DNA from: DAOVFN01 sp964607835
GTDB lineage: Archaea > Aenigmatarchaeota > Aenigmatarchaeia > QMZP01
Direction of reading: 5' to 3'
Assembly: GCA_964607835.1 (NCBI GenBank)
Contig: CAZSLL010000008.1
Span: 1 to 48,647, forward strand
Length of the DNA stretch: 48,647 bases
Shown here: positions 1-7,284 of the stretch, in pieces
Numbering within the stretch: the first letter of the stretch is position 1
How the letters are laid out: each line of letters opens with the position of its first letter
Position numbers and translations under genes: made by a program
Notes under the pieces: model-generated
Told to the model about the DNA's origin: nothing
Seen by the model: the letters and a program-made list of their open reading frames with translations, nothing else
Databases searched by the model: none

Positions 1-928
1 GCTCTGGGTCGTAAACCAGGCTCTCTGCCACGACAGACTGCCTAAGGCAGTCCCAGCATCCTGTCCTGTAGTTCAGATAGCACCCGAAGCCTCCTTTGCA
101 ACCGATTTCACAGGCCTCGCTGGAAGCATACTCCCCGCTCCCTGGCGAGCACTGGGGGGCGTAGCATGAGCAGCACACTGGGCAGCATGCCTCTCCTTTT
201 GGGCACCCGTTCGGTGAGGCGAATGGGTCGCATTCCTCCTTTCCCTGCTCCAGCTGCCCGTTTCCGCAGCAGCACCTGTCTGGGCAGGCATTCGCCCCGC
301 ACACGTTCTCCACGGTCTGGTCGATGTTGTCCTGGGTTGGCTCTGCCTTTTCACCTGATGTGTGGGTCATGAGCCCGTCTCCCTCCCCGTCGTCCAGGCC
401 CATCATGTGCCCGGCCTCGTGCGCGGCGTCATGCACGGTCTCCCCTGTATCCGGATGGGGCTCGTCCATGATGTCAGACCACCAACCGTTCTCGCTCGCC
501 CCTCCCTGAGAGGGGTTGTACATGTAGCCCCTGTAGAATTCCGCCCCCTGCATTTCTGTCTGGTTCCTCGGGGGGTTCTTCTCGTAGTCAGTTACCATGA
601 TGCAGTGGTATCCCTGTGGTCCCGGGTTGCAGTTCACCTGCGATGGGTCGGTTATCTTTATGCTCTCCACGCTGTACCTCACCTCGCATGCGCAGTCCCC
701 TGTTGTCCTGAAACCGTCAGGACCGTTCCACACGCTCTCTATGTCCTGGACCCACCCCCTGACCATATCCTGGGAAACCTCTGACTCGTTGTAGGAGAAT
801 GCAATCTTCAGGGTAATGGTTATGTCGCACCCGCTCACCTCGCATGTGGTCTCTGCAGAGCATGGGTGTAGGAAAAGCAGGGACGAAAGGAAAAAAGAGA
901 ATGCGATGAAAGCGATATGCCTTTCCAT
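1..928 (-). CDS. Secreted metzincin-type metalloprotease with Cys-rich tail (3' end outside window)
   Basis: I translated this frame by hand from ATG at 928; it stays open for at least 309 codons and runs off the left edge, so the C-terminus is missing. Residues 1-24 form a signal peptide (MERH, hydrophobic core, then HPCSA). Residues 170-180 read HEAGHMMGLDD, the metzincin zinc site HExxHxxGxxD (H170, H174, D180; catalytic E171), followed by GLM at 185-187, a plausible Met-turn spaced as in matrixins. After about residue 200 the chain is very Cys-rich and includes CGNGQLEQGKEECD, which resembles the CGNGxxExxEECDDG signature of DUF4215/Myxococcus Cys-rich repeats. It is probably an exported zinc endopeptidase with a disulfide-rich adhesion or inhibitory module. 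The neighbouring minus-strand gene carries the same Cys motif. Confidence 0.82.
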   Translation of the reverse strand, partial: MERHIAFIAFSFFLSSLLFLHPCSAETTCEVSGCDITITLKIAFSYNESEVSQDMVRGWVQDIESVWNGPDGFRTTGDCACEVRYSVESIKITDPSQVNCNPGPQGYHCIMVTDYEKNPPRNQTEMQGAEFYRGYMYNPSQGGASENGWWSDIMDEPHPDTGETVHDAAHEAGHMMGLDDGEGDGLMTHTSGEKAEPTQDNIDQTVENVCGANACPDRCCCGNGQLEQGKEECDPFASPNGCPKGEACCPVCCSCYAPQCSPGSGEYASSEACEIGCKGGFGCYLNYRTGCWDCLRQSVVAESLVYDPE

Positions 929-959
929 GAAGAATAGATATCCCCAGTATTAAAATGCG

Positions 960-1976
960 TTAATTCCCTTCAGGGTGCCTGAACTCCCATATGTCAGAGG
1001 GCGAGACCAGGATAAGGTTTGGCTCATCCTTTATCCTCTGCATGAGGTACCTGTACTGTGACCATTTGTATTCGTCTACAGTGTTGTCCTCCTCCTTGCT
1101 CTCGAAGTCCTGGTGGTGAACCCACACCGGTATGACCTTGCTTCCGTCTATCTCGAGCATGTAGAGGTCCTCCCTGTACAGGTCCCTTATCTCAATGAGG
1201 CTGTCCCCTGGCTGGAAGAAATCTGTGTCAGGCCCTGCACCGCCCGTGGTGGTGAGGCCCACCCCGTACTGAAGCACATCCAGCCTCTCAGTGGGCTCTA
1301 CGGGCCCGAGGTCATCGTTCATGTACATTTCGAAAAATATCCTGAATCCCAGTGACTCGAGAACCTCCCTGGTGGTGTTGGTGAACCTTCCCTGGGGCTG
1401 GTTGTAAGCCATTGGAACATCAACCTCGCTTCTCGGGATGCCGAGTATGTCTGCCATTCCTGACCTGAATGCCTCCCTTCCCCTGGCGATGAATTCCATC
1501 TGCTCCTGGAATGAAAGCTCGTCCATCCTCTGCTCATCCCCCAGGCCTGTCCATGCCTTCTGAACAATCTCCATGTTCGGGCTCTCGTATATCCTCTTTA
1601 TGTAGGAATGGAACTCCGGGTTGTCAAGGGTGGCAGGGTAAAGCGTCGCACCCACCGGAATCCCTTCTGAGTCGAAATAATCAGCAAGCTGCTCATAGAA
1701 GAAGAACCAGTCCTCTGTGAAGTGGCCGTCTATGTTGCCCATGTAGGGGGCCACGTAAATCCTCTCATTGAACTCCACCCTGCAGGAGGAGGAGCACCCG
1801 TCCCCGTTCTCAGTGTTCCCGTCGTCGCACTCCTCGAAACCTGATGCAGGGAACCTTCCCTCTGCATGGCCGTTCCCGCACGTCGTGCCGAAGGATGCGT
1901 TGCTCGCAATGGCCAGGGCCATGACTGCTGCAATGAGAACGATGAAGGCTATGAATCCCCTCTGCATGCTCAACAC
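960..1976 (-). CDS. Secreted DUF4215-type Cys-rich protein with polysaccharide-deacetylase-like domain
   Basis: 338 residues from a GTG start; ATG at 1967 (residue 4) is an alternative. Residues 5-28 form a signal peptide or anchor. The next segment (about 33-67) has the DUF4215 pattern CGNG...EECDDGNTENGDGC...C, with paired cysteines. The remainder (about 70-338) is cysteine-poor. It contains YVAPYMGNIDGHFTEDW, VGATLYPATLDNPEF, VDVPMAYNQPQGRF and a closing ILVSPSDIWEF, which look like the alternating strands of a carbohydrate-esterase/DUF2334-like TIM barrel. That fold assignment is my inference and no catalytic triad is proven. It follows the partial metzincin on the same strand with about 30 bases between them, and the two share the Cys module, suggesting a joint extracellular role. 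Confidence 0.7.
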   Translation of the reverse strand: MLSMQRGFIAFIVLIAAVMALAIASNASFGTTCGNGHAEGRFPASGFEECDDGNTENGDGCSSSCRVEFNERIYVAPYMGNIDGHFTEDWFFFYEQLADYFDSEGIPVGATLYPATLDNPEFHSYIKRIYESPNMEIVQKAWTGLGDEQRMDELSFQEQMEFIARGREAFRSGMADILGIPRSEVDVPMAYNQPQGRFTNTTREVLESLGFRIFFEMYMNDDLGPVEPTERLDVLQYGVGLTTTGGAGPDTDFFQPGDSLIEIRDLYREDLYMLEIDGSKVIPVWVHHQDFESKEEDNTVDEYKWSQYRYLMQRIKDEPNLILVSPSDIWEFRHPEGN

Positions 1977-2027
1977 CTGTTAGAACCAGAAACAGCAATC
2001 TTTAAATCCTTTCCCAGTGCGCGGCCC

Positions 2028-2339
2028 CTAATCCAGCTCCTCGAACGCGTGGTCAGAGGACTTGGCGCTTATCTTGGAGAGTTCCTGCCTGGTCTCCTCC
2101 TGCGCTTCTGTATTGGGGGCTGGTGCAGGCTTATCATTCCCTGTCATGGCCTTTGGCTGCTCCCTCTTCTCTGGTGAAGCAGGCTGCGCTGACCCTCCGA
2201 ACTCTCCCTGCAGGACCTTCCTGTCGATTATGCCCTCAAGTATCTTTATCTCCATCTGGAGCTCTGCTACCCTTCCTGCCCTGCTCTTGACAAGCCTCTT
2301 GAGATGGCTCACCGGCTGCCTCATCCATTCATCCATCAT
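2028..2339 (-). CDS. Small predicted coiled-coil protein, unknown function
   Basis: 103 residues; not recognised. Residues 10-45 are a basic, heptad-like helix (VSHLKRLVKSRAGRVAELQ...). The middle and C-terminus are low-complexity Pro/Ala/Lys/Glu sequence ending in an acidic FEELD. A Shine-Dalgarno-like GGAGATGA lies just upstream, and the gene follows the 2375-2749 gene on the same strand after 35 bases, so the two are probably co-transcribed. Its composition suits an assembly or tethering factor, but nothing in the sequence identifies a partner. Confidence 0.6.
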   Translation of the reverse strand: MMDEWMRQPVSHLKRLVKSRAGRVAELQMEIKILEGIIDRKVLQGEFGGSAQPASPEKREQPKAMTGNDKPAPAPNTEAQEETRQELSKISAKSSDHAFEELD

Positions 2340-2374
2340 GAATCATCTCCTGTTTCCTCGATGCCCATATTTGC

Positions 2375-2749
2375 CTACTCCGTTTTATATGGCTTTCTCT
2401 TTCCCAGGACGCAGAGCTCTATGCGGTCGAACGTCTCCATTCTTCCGTTGACCCGTATCCTGGATTTCCTTGCTCCTGCCAGCGTGCCTTCCACGTTGGG
2501 CACCGTCCCCACGTAATCCTCATGCAGGCCGTGGCCCCTCTTTCCCCTGATGACCCTGCCCCTGACAGAATTCAGGAGTTCTGTGCCCCTGTAGAACCTC
2601 AGCGATACCCTTTCATCCACAAACAGTCCCATGAGGCATGAAAGGCCTGACTCGTAGGCATCCTCACTGACCCCTGAGTCTGTGACCGGAACTATGCTGT
2701 ACATGGAGGAGCTTACGTTCCTTATGTAACGCGGGAGCCCTTTTCCCAT
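2375..2749 (-). CDS. Conserved-looking hypothetical protein
   Basis: 124 residues from ATG 2749. This start is preferred over an upstream GTG at 2755 because a TATA-like gatttaaatc at 2771-2780 lies the right distance for a leaderless mRNA. Not recognised. The N-terminal half alternates hydrophobic and polar residues, with one cysteine in LSCLMGLFVDERVSLRF. The C-terminal half is strongly basic (RGRVIRGKRGHGLHEDY ... GARKSRIRVNGRMETFDRIEL), compatible with a small beta-rich nucleic-acid-binding fold. First gene of a likely two-gene unit with 2028-2339. Confidence 0.6.
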   Translation of the reverse strand: MGKGLPRYIRNVSSSMYSIVPVTDSGVSEDAYESGLSCLMGLFVDERVSLRFYRGTELLNSVRGRVIRGKRGHGLHEDYVGTVPNVEGTLAGARKSRIRVNGRMETFDRIELCVLGKRKPYKTE

Positions 2750-2855
2750 ATTCACAGGTTTCAGAGGAATGATTTAAATCACTTATCATTTAGGGGACGG
2801 CAAACACAGAGGGGGATTCTGCAGATTTATATTCAGGCAGTCACAATATCTTAAC

Positions 2856-3092
2856 ATGGCCAGGAGCCTTCTCGACCAGATATCCCGCTTCCTCGAAGCC
2901 AGCGCCAAGATTCTGAAAAGCGAGAAGGCCATATCCGGGGCCGTGGTCACTGCCGTCATTGGCGGGGTCCTCAAGCTCGGGGAGATAACCAGGACCTTCC
3001 CCCCTCCCGCCGACCTCCTGGGCAACGTCATAATATTCGCGGCAGTGCTCTTCATAGTTGCTGACCTTTGCAGGGGCGGCCTGTTCGACTAA
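2856..3092 (+). CDS. Small two-helix membrane protein
   Basis: 78 residues. A TATA-like gatttatatt near 2824-2833 sits about 27 bases before ATG, so the mRNA is probably leaderless. Residues 1-25 are an amphipathic helix (LLDQISRFLEASAKILKSEK). Two hydrophobic segments follow, about 26-41 (AISGAVVTAVIGGVLK) and 57-70 (GNVIIFAAVLFIVADL). Not recognised; possibly a membrane-associated scaffold or holin-like protein. An overlapping minus-strand frame is less likely because it has no promoter and poor codon structure. Confidence 0.55.
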   Translation: MARSLLDQISRFLEASAKILKSEKAISGAVVTAVIGGVLKLGEITRTFPPPADLLGNVIIFAAVLFIVADLCRGGLFD

Positions 3093-3093
3093 C

Positions 3094-3103
3094 CTATTTA
3101 AGG
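3094..3103 (+). promoter_or_regulatory. TATA box for the 3125 leader transcript
   Basis: ctatttaagg lies 26-30 bases upstream of the ATG at 3125, the spacing seen for leaderless archaeal promoters in this window. Confidence 0.55.
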
Positions 3104-3124
3104 TTTTCCGCACAAAAAGTACGC

Positions 3125-3205
3125 ATGAGCCATTCTGCTCCCGCAACCGGAACCAACGAAAAGGGCAGGTTTGGCTATGGCTTTTATGGTTATTTCTTTT
3201 ACTGA
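3125..3205 (+). CDS. 26-residue Phe/Tyr-rich leader peptide (candidate attenuator ORF)
   Basis: ATG 3125 to TGA 3203-3205 encodes 26 residues that begin MSHSAPATG and end GRFGYGFYGYFFY, so 8 of the last 12 residues are Phe or Tyr and the run stops directly before the stop codon. The TATA box at 3094-3103 places transcription start at or near the ATG. The following 115 bases are non-coding and contain two long complementary pairs, then a strong Shine-Dalgarno and the Cys-rich protein gene at 3321. A terminal run of one amino-acid class in a short leader ORF is the hallmark of ribosome-mediated attenuation in bacteria (e.g. pheL). It could instead be a genuine aromatic microprotein. Confidence 0.5.
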   Translation: MSHSAPATGTNEKGRFGYGFYGYFFY

Positions 3206-3303
3206 CGGCCCGGCATCCCTGGGTTCGTTGGTAGAGGCTCCTTGGGGCTAATCTGACCGCGATTCCTTGTTCCGGGCTTCCTGTGAAATAGCCAGAGGGC
3301 CGT
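3152..3303 (+). promoter_or_regulatory. Structured leader RNA with two interleaved stems
   Basis: ACCAACGAA (3152-3160) is fully complementary to TTCGTTGGT (3224-3232). ACGGCCC (3205-3211), which starts at the last base of the leader stop codon, is fully complementary to GGGCCGT (3297-3303). The order is A-B-A'-B', so the two stems either exclude each other or form a pseudoknot. The second stem ends seven bases before the Shine-Dalgarno GAGGTGA (3310-3316). This fits a two-state leader controlling the gene at 3321; structure has been read by eye only. Confidence 0.45.
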
Positions 3304-3320
3304 CCATTCGAGGTGACTCT

Positions 3321-3533
3321 ATGGGAATGAAATGCGACATACCGATTGGCAGCATGAGACCGGTGTCATCAGGCATGGGCCCCCTTCCGGGAGATAAGTG
3401 GAATCCCTGCCCGTACAAGCGGAGGTGCACGGGCTTCAATTTCGTTAAATCCACCTTCAGGTGCGATTACACAAGCCACGTTAACTGCCCCACCTACAAT
3501 GGCCTCGGACCTCCTGGCAAGCAAAAGACCTGA
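3321..3533 (+). CDS. Small Cys-rich protein, possible zinc-binding
   Basis: 70 residues from ATG 3321, chosen because GAGGTGA at 3310-3316 is a strong Shine-Dalgarno; an in-frame upstream ATG at 3267 has none. Five cysteines (KCD, NPCPY, RRCTG, FRCDY, VNCPTY) plus His suggest a knotted or zinc-bound fold, but spacing matches no zinc ribbon I know. It is rich in aromatic residues and ends in a basic GKQKT. Function unknown. It is the first full gene after the Phe/Tyr leader peptide and lies 33 bases before RNase HI, which appears to have its own promoter. Confidence 0.6.
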   Translation: MGMKCDIPIGSMRPVSSGMGPLPGDKWNPCPYKRRCTGFNFVKSTFRCDYTSHVNCPTYNGLGPPGKQKT

Positions 3534-3566
3534 TATAGATATTAACACACAAACCAATTATATTGC

Positions 3567-3983
3567 ATGGAGGACAGGGTTCTTGTCTACACAGACGGCG
3601 GCTCCAGGGGAAACCCCGGCCCTGCCGCAGCCGGGATGCTGGTGTACTCTCCCGAGGGAAGGCTACTGGAGCACGCGAGCGAATACCTGGGCCATGCAAC
3701 CAATAACCAGGCAGAGTACGCCGCCCTCCTCAGGGCACTGGAGCTTTCCCAGAAGCACACCCGCAGCGAGGTTATCTGCCACTCTGACAGCGAGCTCATG
3801 GTAAGGCAGCTCAAAGGCGAGTACAAGGTAAAGAACCCCGGCATTCAGAAGGCCGTCCAGAATATAAGGCAGGCAGAGAAGGCCTTCTCAAAGGTGGAGT
3901 ATGTCCATCTGCCGAGAACAAACCCCAGGATAAGGCTTGCTGATACCATGGTGAACCGCGTTCTTGACAGGCAGGATAAATGA
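3567..3983 (+). CDS. rnhA: Ribonuclease HI
   Basis: 138 residues, a compact archaeal type 1 RNase H that cleaves the RNA strand of RNA/DNA hybrids. The catalytic carboxylates are all present: D10 in YTDGGSRGNPG, E50 in NNQAEYAAL, D74 in CHSDSELM and D126 in RLADTMVN. The segment around residues 79-90 (VRQLKGEYKVKN) matches the family's basic substrate-binding region. A TATA-like tgatatagatatt around 3531-3543 precedes the leaderless ATG. It ends two bases before the convergent NreA gene; both act on aberrant nucleic acids. Confidence 0.93.
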   Translation: MEDRVLVYTDGGSRGNPGPAAAGMLVYSPEGRLLEHASEYLGHATNNQAEYAALLRALELSQKHTRSEVICHSDSELMVRQLKGEYKVKNPGIQKAVQNIRQAEKAFSKVEYVHLPRTNPRIRLADTMVNRVLDRQDK

Positions 3984-3984
3984 G

Positions 3985-5184
3985 CTAGGCCAGGAAGTCC
4001 CCAAGCCTTCCCTGCTTCAGCAGGGAGCTCTTTTCACTGTAGTCCCTGACAGGAAGCCTGAGCCTCGCGCCTATCGAGTCCAGGGCCTCCTTCCTGGTCT
4101 GGAATACCTCTGGCTTCTGCCTGAATGCGTTCCTCACGTTCTCCAGTATCTGCCAGCTGCCCAGTGGAACTGTGTACCCCTCGTACACCTCACGGAAGAC
4201 CACGACCCTGGCCTGCCTCCCCAGCCTGCTCAGGCCCTCTGCAACTCCAAGCCTGCTGGCGTAGTAGCCCCCTCCCTGCTGGTCAGCGTATTTCTTCCTT
4301 CCCCTGAAGGGTTCATACTCGCCTATTATTTCAGGCTTCTTGAGGCTGGCCGTCCACATGGAGCCGGGGGCCCAGGACTCGAAGTTCTCGAACTCCCAGC
4401 TCCCGGGCATGATAAGTACCTCGAAATGGTTGTCCAGGAATGTACTCGAGTACACCCTGTAATCGCTTACCTGGGGCATGTCCCTTATCCCTGATATCAG
4501 GTCCTGGGCCACCATGTCCTGAACAGCCACTATGCTCCACCTGGTGGGGACGAGTTTCCTGTCCTTCTTCACGCCCAGCGCCCCTGATGCCAGGATGTTG
4601 GTTATCCTGTACACGTCCAGTCCGTCCCTGTAGAGCATGAGCCCGGCCTGGCTGGATTTCAGGTCGTCATTCGCCACGTAGTCTATTTTCCTCGGCACGT
4701 GCGGGTTCTCCGCCAGCCTGAGCCTCTCCAGCATGGCGCTCGGGCCCATTGGCTGGACCACGTCAGAGAAGTTGACCCTGTACACAGGCCTGCTCCTGAA
4801 GCTGAGTTCCACGTCAGTGGGCCTGTCCGCCAGCGCCAGCTCCTGGTTCTCCAGTATGTAGCGGTCCCTGCTCCTCACGCTGTGCGAGAGCTTTGACCTC
4901 AGCATCATGGACCTCATGGATATGAGCTCTGAGTACTCCATTCCGAACCATCTGGAGGGGTCGTCAATTCCCTCACTGTACTCCACTGCTGCCAGGGGGC
5001 CCACGCTCACCCTGGGGTAGCCCATCCTTCCCACGAACACAGAAGTCGATGGCCCGAAGAAATCCATGGGAAGGTTCTCCATCTTCGGCTTAACGTCCAG
5101 TCTTGCCATGAGCGGGCAGTGAATCTGTCCGCACAGGGCGCGGCTTCCCTTACACACGAGGCACATCCTCGCACTCGATACCAT
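3985..5184 (-). CDS. nreA: NreA-like DNA repair protein with C-terminal PIP-box
   Basis: 399 residues from ATG 5184. An in-frame TTG lies at 5208, but it would fall only about five bases from the TATA box and so probably upstream of the transcription start. A short N-terminal zinc motif (CLVCKGSRALCGQIHCPL) precedes the long conserved body, including FFGPSTSVFVGRMGYPRVSVGP near residue 45. The last residues QGRLGDFLA fit the PCNA-interacting consensus QxxLxxF(F/L), as in characterised archaeal Nre proteins. Established knowledge: NreA in Haloferax takes part in repair after mitomycin damage and binds PCNA. The gene shares a divergent promoter with the zinc-ribbon/Hsp20 gene at 5241. Confidence 0.85.
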   Translation of the reverse strand: MVSSARMCLVCKGSRALCGQIHCPLMARLDVKPKMENLPMDFFGPSTSVFVGRMGYPRVSVGPLAAVEYSEGIDDPSRWFGMEYSELISMRSMMLRSKLSHSVRSRDRYILENQELALADRPTDVELSFRSRPVYRVNFSDVVQPMGPSAMLERLRLAENPHVPRKIDYVANDDLKSSQAGLMLYRDGLDVYRITNILASGALGVKKDRKLVPTRWSIVAVQDMVAQDLISGIRDMPQVSDYRVYSSTFLDNHFEVLIMPGSWEFENFESWAPGSMWTASLKKPEIIGEYEPFRGRKKYADQQGGGYYASRLGVAEGLSRLGRQARVVVFREVYEGYTVPLGSWQILENVRNAFRQKPEVFQTRKEALDSIGARLRLPVRDYSEKSSLLKQGRLGDFLA

Positions 5185-5210
5185 AGCATTTATACACTTC
5201 CCTGGCAAAC

Positions 5211-5220
5211 TTTTATATGG
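5211..5220. promoter_or_regulatory. Shared bidirectional TATA box
   Basis: ttttatatgg reads ccatataaaa on the other strand. It lies about 25 bases before the ATG at 5241 (+) and about 30 bases before the ATG at 5184 (-), so one TATA element could serve both leaderless genes. No second TATA is visible in the 56 bases between the starts. Confidence 0.55.
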
Positions 5221-5240
5221 GCGCGTTCAAAGGTAGAAGC

Positions 5241-5951
5241 ATGATATGCAGGAGATGTGGCAAGGAAGTGGAGAAGGGGTGGCGCTTCTGCCCCAACTGC
5301 GGCTCGGTCATCCAGAAGGCCGGGAAATCACTCTTCGACGAGATATTCTCCAGGTTCAGGAAGGAGTTCGAGGACACTGATAATGCCTTCGAGGACCTGG
5401 ACAAGGAGTTCGGCATGCTCGACCTCTCCCCTTTCCTCAGGAAACACAAGGGCAGCCCCAAGAGCAAGGGCTTCACCATCAAGATAACGAGAAGGAACAA
5501 TGAGCAGCCCAAGGTGGATGTCCAGACCTTCGGCAACGTTGACAAGAATTATGTAAGGAAGGAAGTCAGTGAGGACCTCGAGGAGATGGGCTTCAGGTCC
5601 CAGGAGGGCAGGCCCTTCCCCGAGCCCGCTCACAGGGCCCCTGCCGGAAAGCATCGGGTTGCCATGGAATCAGGTGAAAGCAGTAAGGATGAATCAAAGT
5701 TCTCTGAGGCAAAGGAAACCAAGGAGCCCGACGCCAAGGTGAGGACCGAAGGCACCAGTCTGGTGGTTGAGATGGACCTGGAGGACGTAAAGTCCATCGA
5801 TGATGTGGAGGTCAAGGAGCTCGAGTCCTCTGTAGAGGTGCGGGCCAGGGCAGGGGACAAGGCATACTTCAAGATAATCCGAAAGCCAGAGCAGTTCTCA
5901 GTGAGCTCCAGGAGGCTGGAGAAGGGCAGGCTGTTCCTCGAGTTCTCGTGA
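5241..5951 (+). CDS. Zinc-ribbon protein fused to an Hsp20/alpha-crystallin-like domain
   Basis: 236 residues from ATG 5241 (MICRRCGKE), 25 bases after the TATA box. Residues 1-23 form a zinc ribbon (CRRCG...CPNCG). Residues about 30-60 are acidic and helical, then basic linkers follow. The last ~65 residues (TSLVVEMDLEDVKSID...VRARAGDKAYFKIIRKP...LFLEFS) look like the beta-sandwich of small heat-shock proteins, with a typical strand-rich core and closing LFLEFS. The family prevents aggregation of unfolded proteins; the ribbon may add nucleic-acid or protein targeting. The Hsp20 assignment is by pattern only. Confidence 0.72.
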   Translation: MICRRCGKEVEKGWRFCPNCGSVIQKAGKSLFDEIFSRFRKEFEDTDNAFEDLDKEFGMLDLSPFLRKHKGSPKSKGFTIKITRRNNEQPKVDVQTFGNVDKNYVRKEVSEDLEEMGFRSQEGRPFPEPAHRAPAGKHRVAMESGESSKDESKFSEAKETKEPDAKVRTEGTSLVVEMDLEDVKSIDDVEVKELESSVEVRARAGDKAYFKIIRKPEQFSVSSRRLEKGRLFLEFS

Positions 5952-5990
5952 TATGCCAGTAATTTAACCAAGCGCGCACAATACTATACC

Positions 5991-7268
5991 ATGCCTGTGC
6001 GCGTTCCCCCCAGGGACTCATGGTCAAGGATGGGTTTCCTCCTGGCCTCCATTGGCGCCGCGGTGGGGGTAGGGAACATATGGAGGTTCCCCTACATGGC
6101 TGGCATGAACGGCGGGGGAGCCTTCCTTGTCCCCTACTTCGTGGGCGTGCTGCTGTTCTCGCTTCCCCTAATGCTCCTGGAGCTCGACGCGGGCCGAAGC
6201 TTCAGGGGCTCTGTTCTCACCGTGTTCCGCAAGGTCTGCCCCAGATGCAGGCTGGCGGGCCTCCTTCCCCTTGGCATCTCCCTAGGGGTGGCGGGATACT
6301 ACCTGGTTGTCACCGGATGGTCTCTGGCATATTTCACGTTCTCGCTTCCGGGCTACATCCCGTTCGGCGAGTTCACCTCCAGCCTCATGCCCCTTGGGTT
6401 CTTTCTCATTTCCCTTACCATCACCTCTATCATAATATCCCGCGGAATAAAGCGGGGAATCGAGCGCCTGTCCATGGTGCTTATGCCTGTCTTCTTCCTT
6501 CTCATCGTGTGTCTCGCTGCATATTCACTAACCCTGCCAGGGGCTGGGGAGGGCCTGGCATTCTACCTAACCCCCGAACCCTCTGCCCTGATGAACCCGG
6601 GCATATGGGTGCTGGGAATAGTCCAGGCATTCTTCTCCCTTGCCATTGGCTACGGCATACTCCTGACCTACGCGAGCTATCTCTCCAAAAAGCAGGACAT
6701 AAGGAAGTACGCCGTTGGAATAGCAGGAGCGGACACCCTCATCGCCCTGCTGGGAGGGCTGCTGGTATTCCCCATTGTGTTCACCTTCGGGCTGGACCCA
6801 TCCGCCGGCTCAGGCCTGACCTTCCTCAGCCTCCCGGGCATCTTCTCCTCCATCCCCTGGGGCCAGCTACTCGGTGCGGCATTCTTCCTCCTCCTTTTCG
6901 TGGCAGGGCTTACCTCTGCTGTGGGCTTAATTGAGGTGGGGGCCTCAGGCCTCATAGACGAGCTCTCCTGGACAAGGAGAAAATCCGCCCTGGCATGCAC
7001 CGCCGTGATACTGGCGGTGGGAATCCCATCCTCACTGAGCTTTTACGGCCCTGGCATTGTGGTTTCAGGGCTTCCCCTGCTCGATTTCCTCGACATATAC
7101 CTGGGCAAGCTACTCCTTGTTTCTGCAGCGGTCACGGCTTTTGTGCTGACCCAGAGGAAGCCAGGCTTCCTTGGAAAGGGTATGCTCTCGGTTGCGCTTT
7201 ACCGCATAATAAGGTATGTCATGCCGCCTGTGCTCTTTGCCATTCTCCTTCTGGAGCTCATAATATAG
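5991..7268 (+). CDS. Sodium-dependent transporter of the NSS/SNF family
   Basis: 425 residues with about 11 membrane segments. The first helix carries the family signature GAAVGVGNIWRFPYMAGMNGGGAFLVPY (residues about 23-50), which binds substrate and Na+. TM3-TM6 features follow (GYYLVVTGWSLAYF, QAFFSLAIGYGILLTYASY). Members co-transport amino acids or related amines with sodium. The protein is shorter than LeuT (about 510) and lacks large extracellular loops, like other short prokaryotic members. It reads alone on the plus strand and converges with flavodoxin. Confidence 0.93.
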   Translation: MPVRVPPRDSWSRMGFLLASIGAAVGVGNIWRFPYMAGMNGGGAFLVPYFVGVLLFSLPLMLLELDAGRSFRGSVLTVFRKVCPRCRLAGLLPLGISLGVAGYYLVVTGWSLAYFTFSLPGYIPFGEFTSSLMPLGFFLISLTITSIIISRGIKRGIERLSMVLMPVFFLLIVCLAAYSLTLPGAGEGLAFYLTPEPSALMNPGIWVLGIVQAFFSLAIGYGILLTYASYLSKKQDIRKYAVGIAGADTLIALLGGLLVFPIVFTFGLDPSAGSGLTFLSLPGIFSSIPWGQLLGAAFFLLLFVAGLTSAVGLIEVGASGLIDELSWTRRKSALACTAVILAVGIPSSLSFYGPGIVVSGLPLLDFLDIYLGKLLLVSAAVTAFVLTQRKPGFLGKGMLSVALYRIIRYVMPPVLFAILLLELII

Positions 7269-7284
7269 AAACAGAATTCAGTGT

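Noticed and set aside
362..784. Long plus-strand frame over the metzincin gene
   Set aside because: It is the antisense shadow of the minus-strand protease frame, which has a signal peptide and the HExxHxxGxxD motif.
2841..3146. Minus-strand 101-residue frame over the small membrane protein
   Set aside because: The plus-strand frame has a TATA box, a leaderless start and sensible membrane helices.
3152..3303. C/D-box or H/ACA guide RNA
   Set aside because: No convincing C/D box pair or ACA box at the proper distance; the complementary segments fit a leader better.
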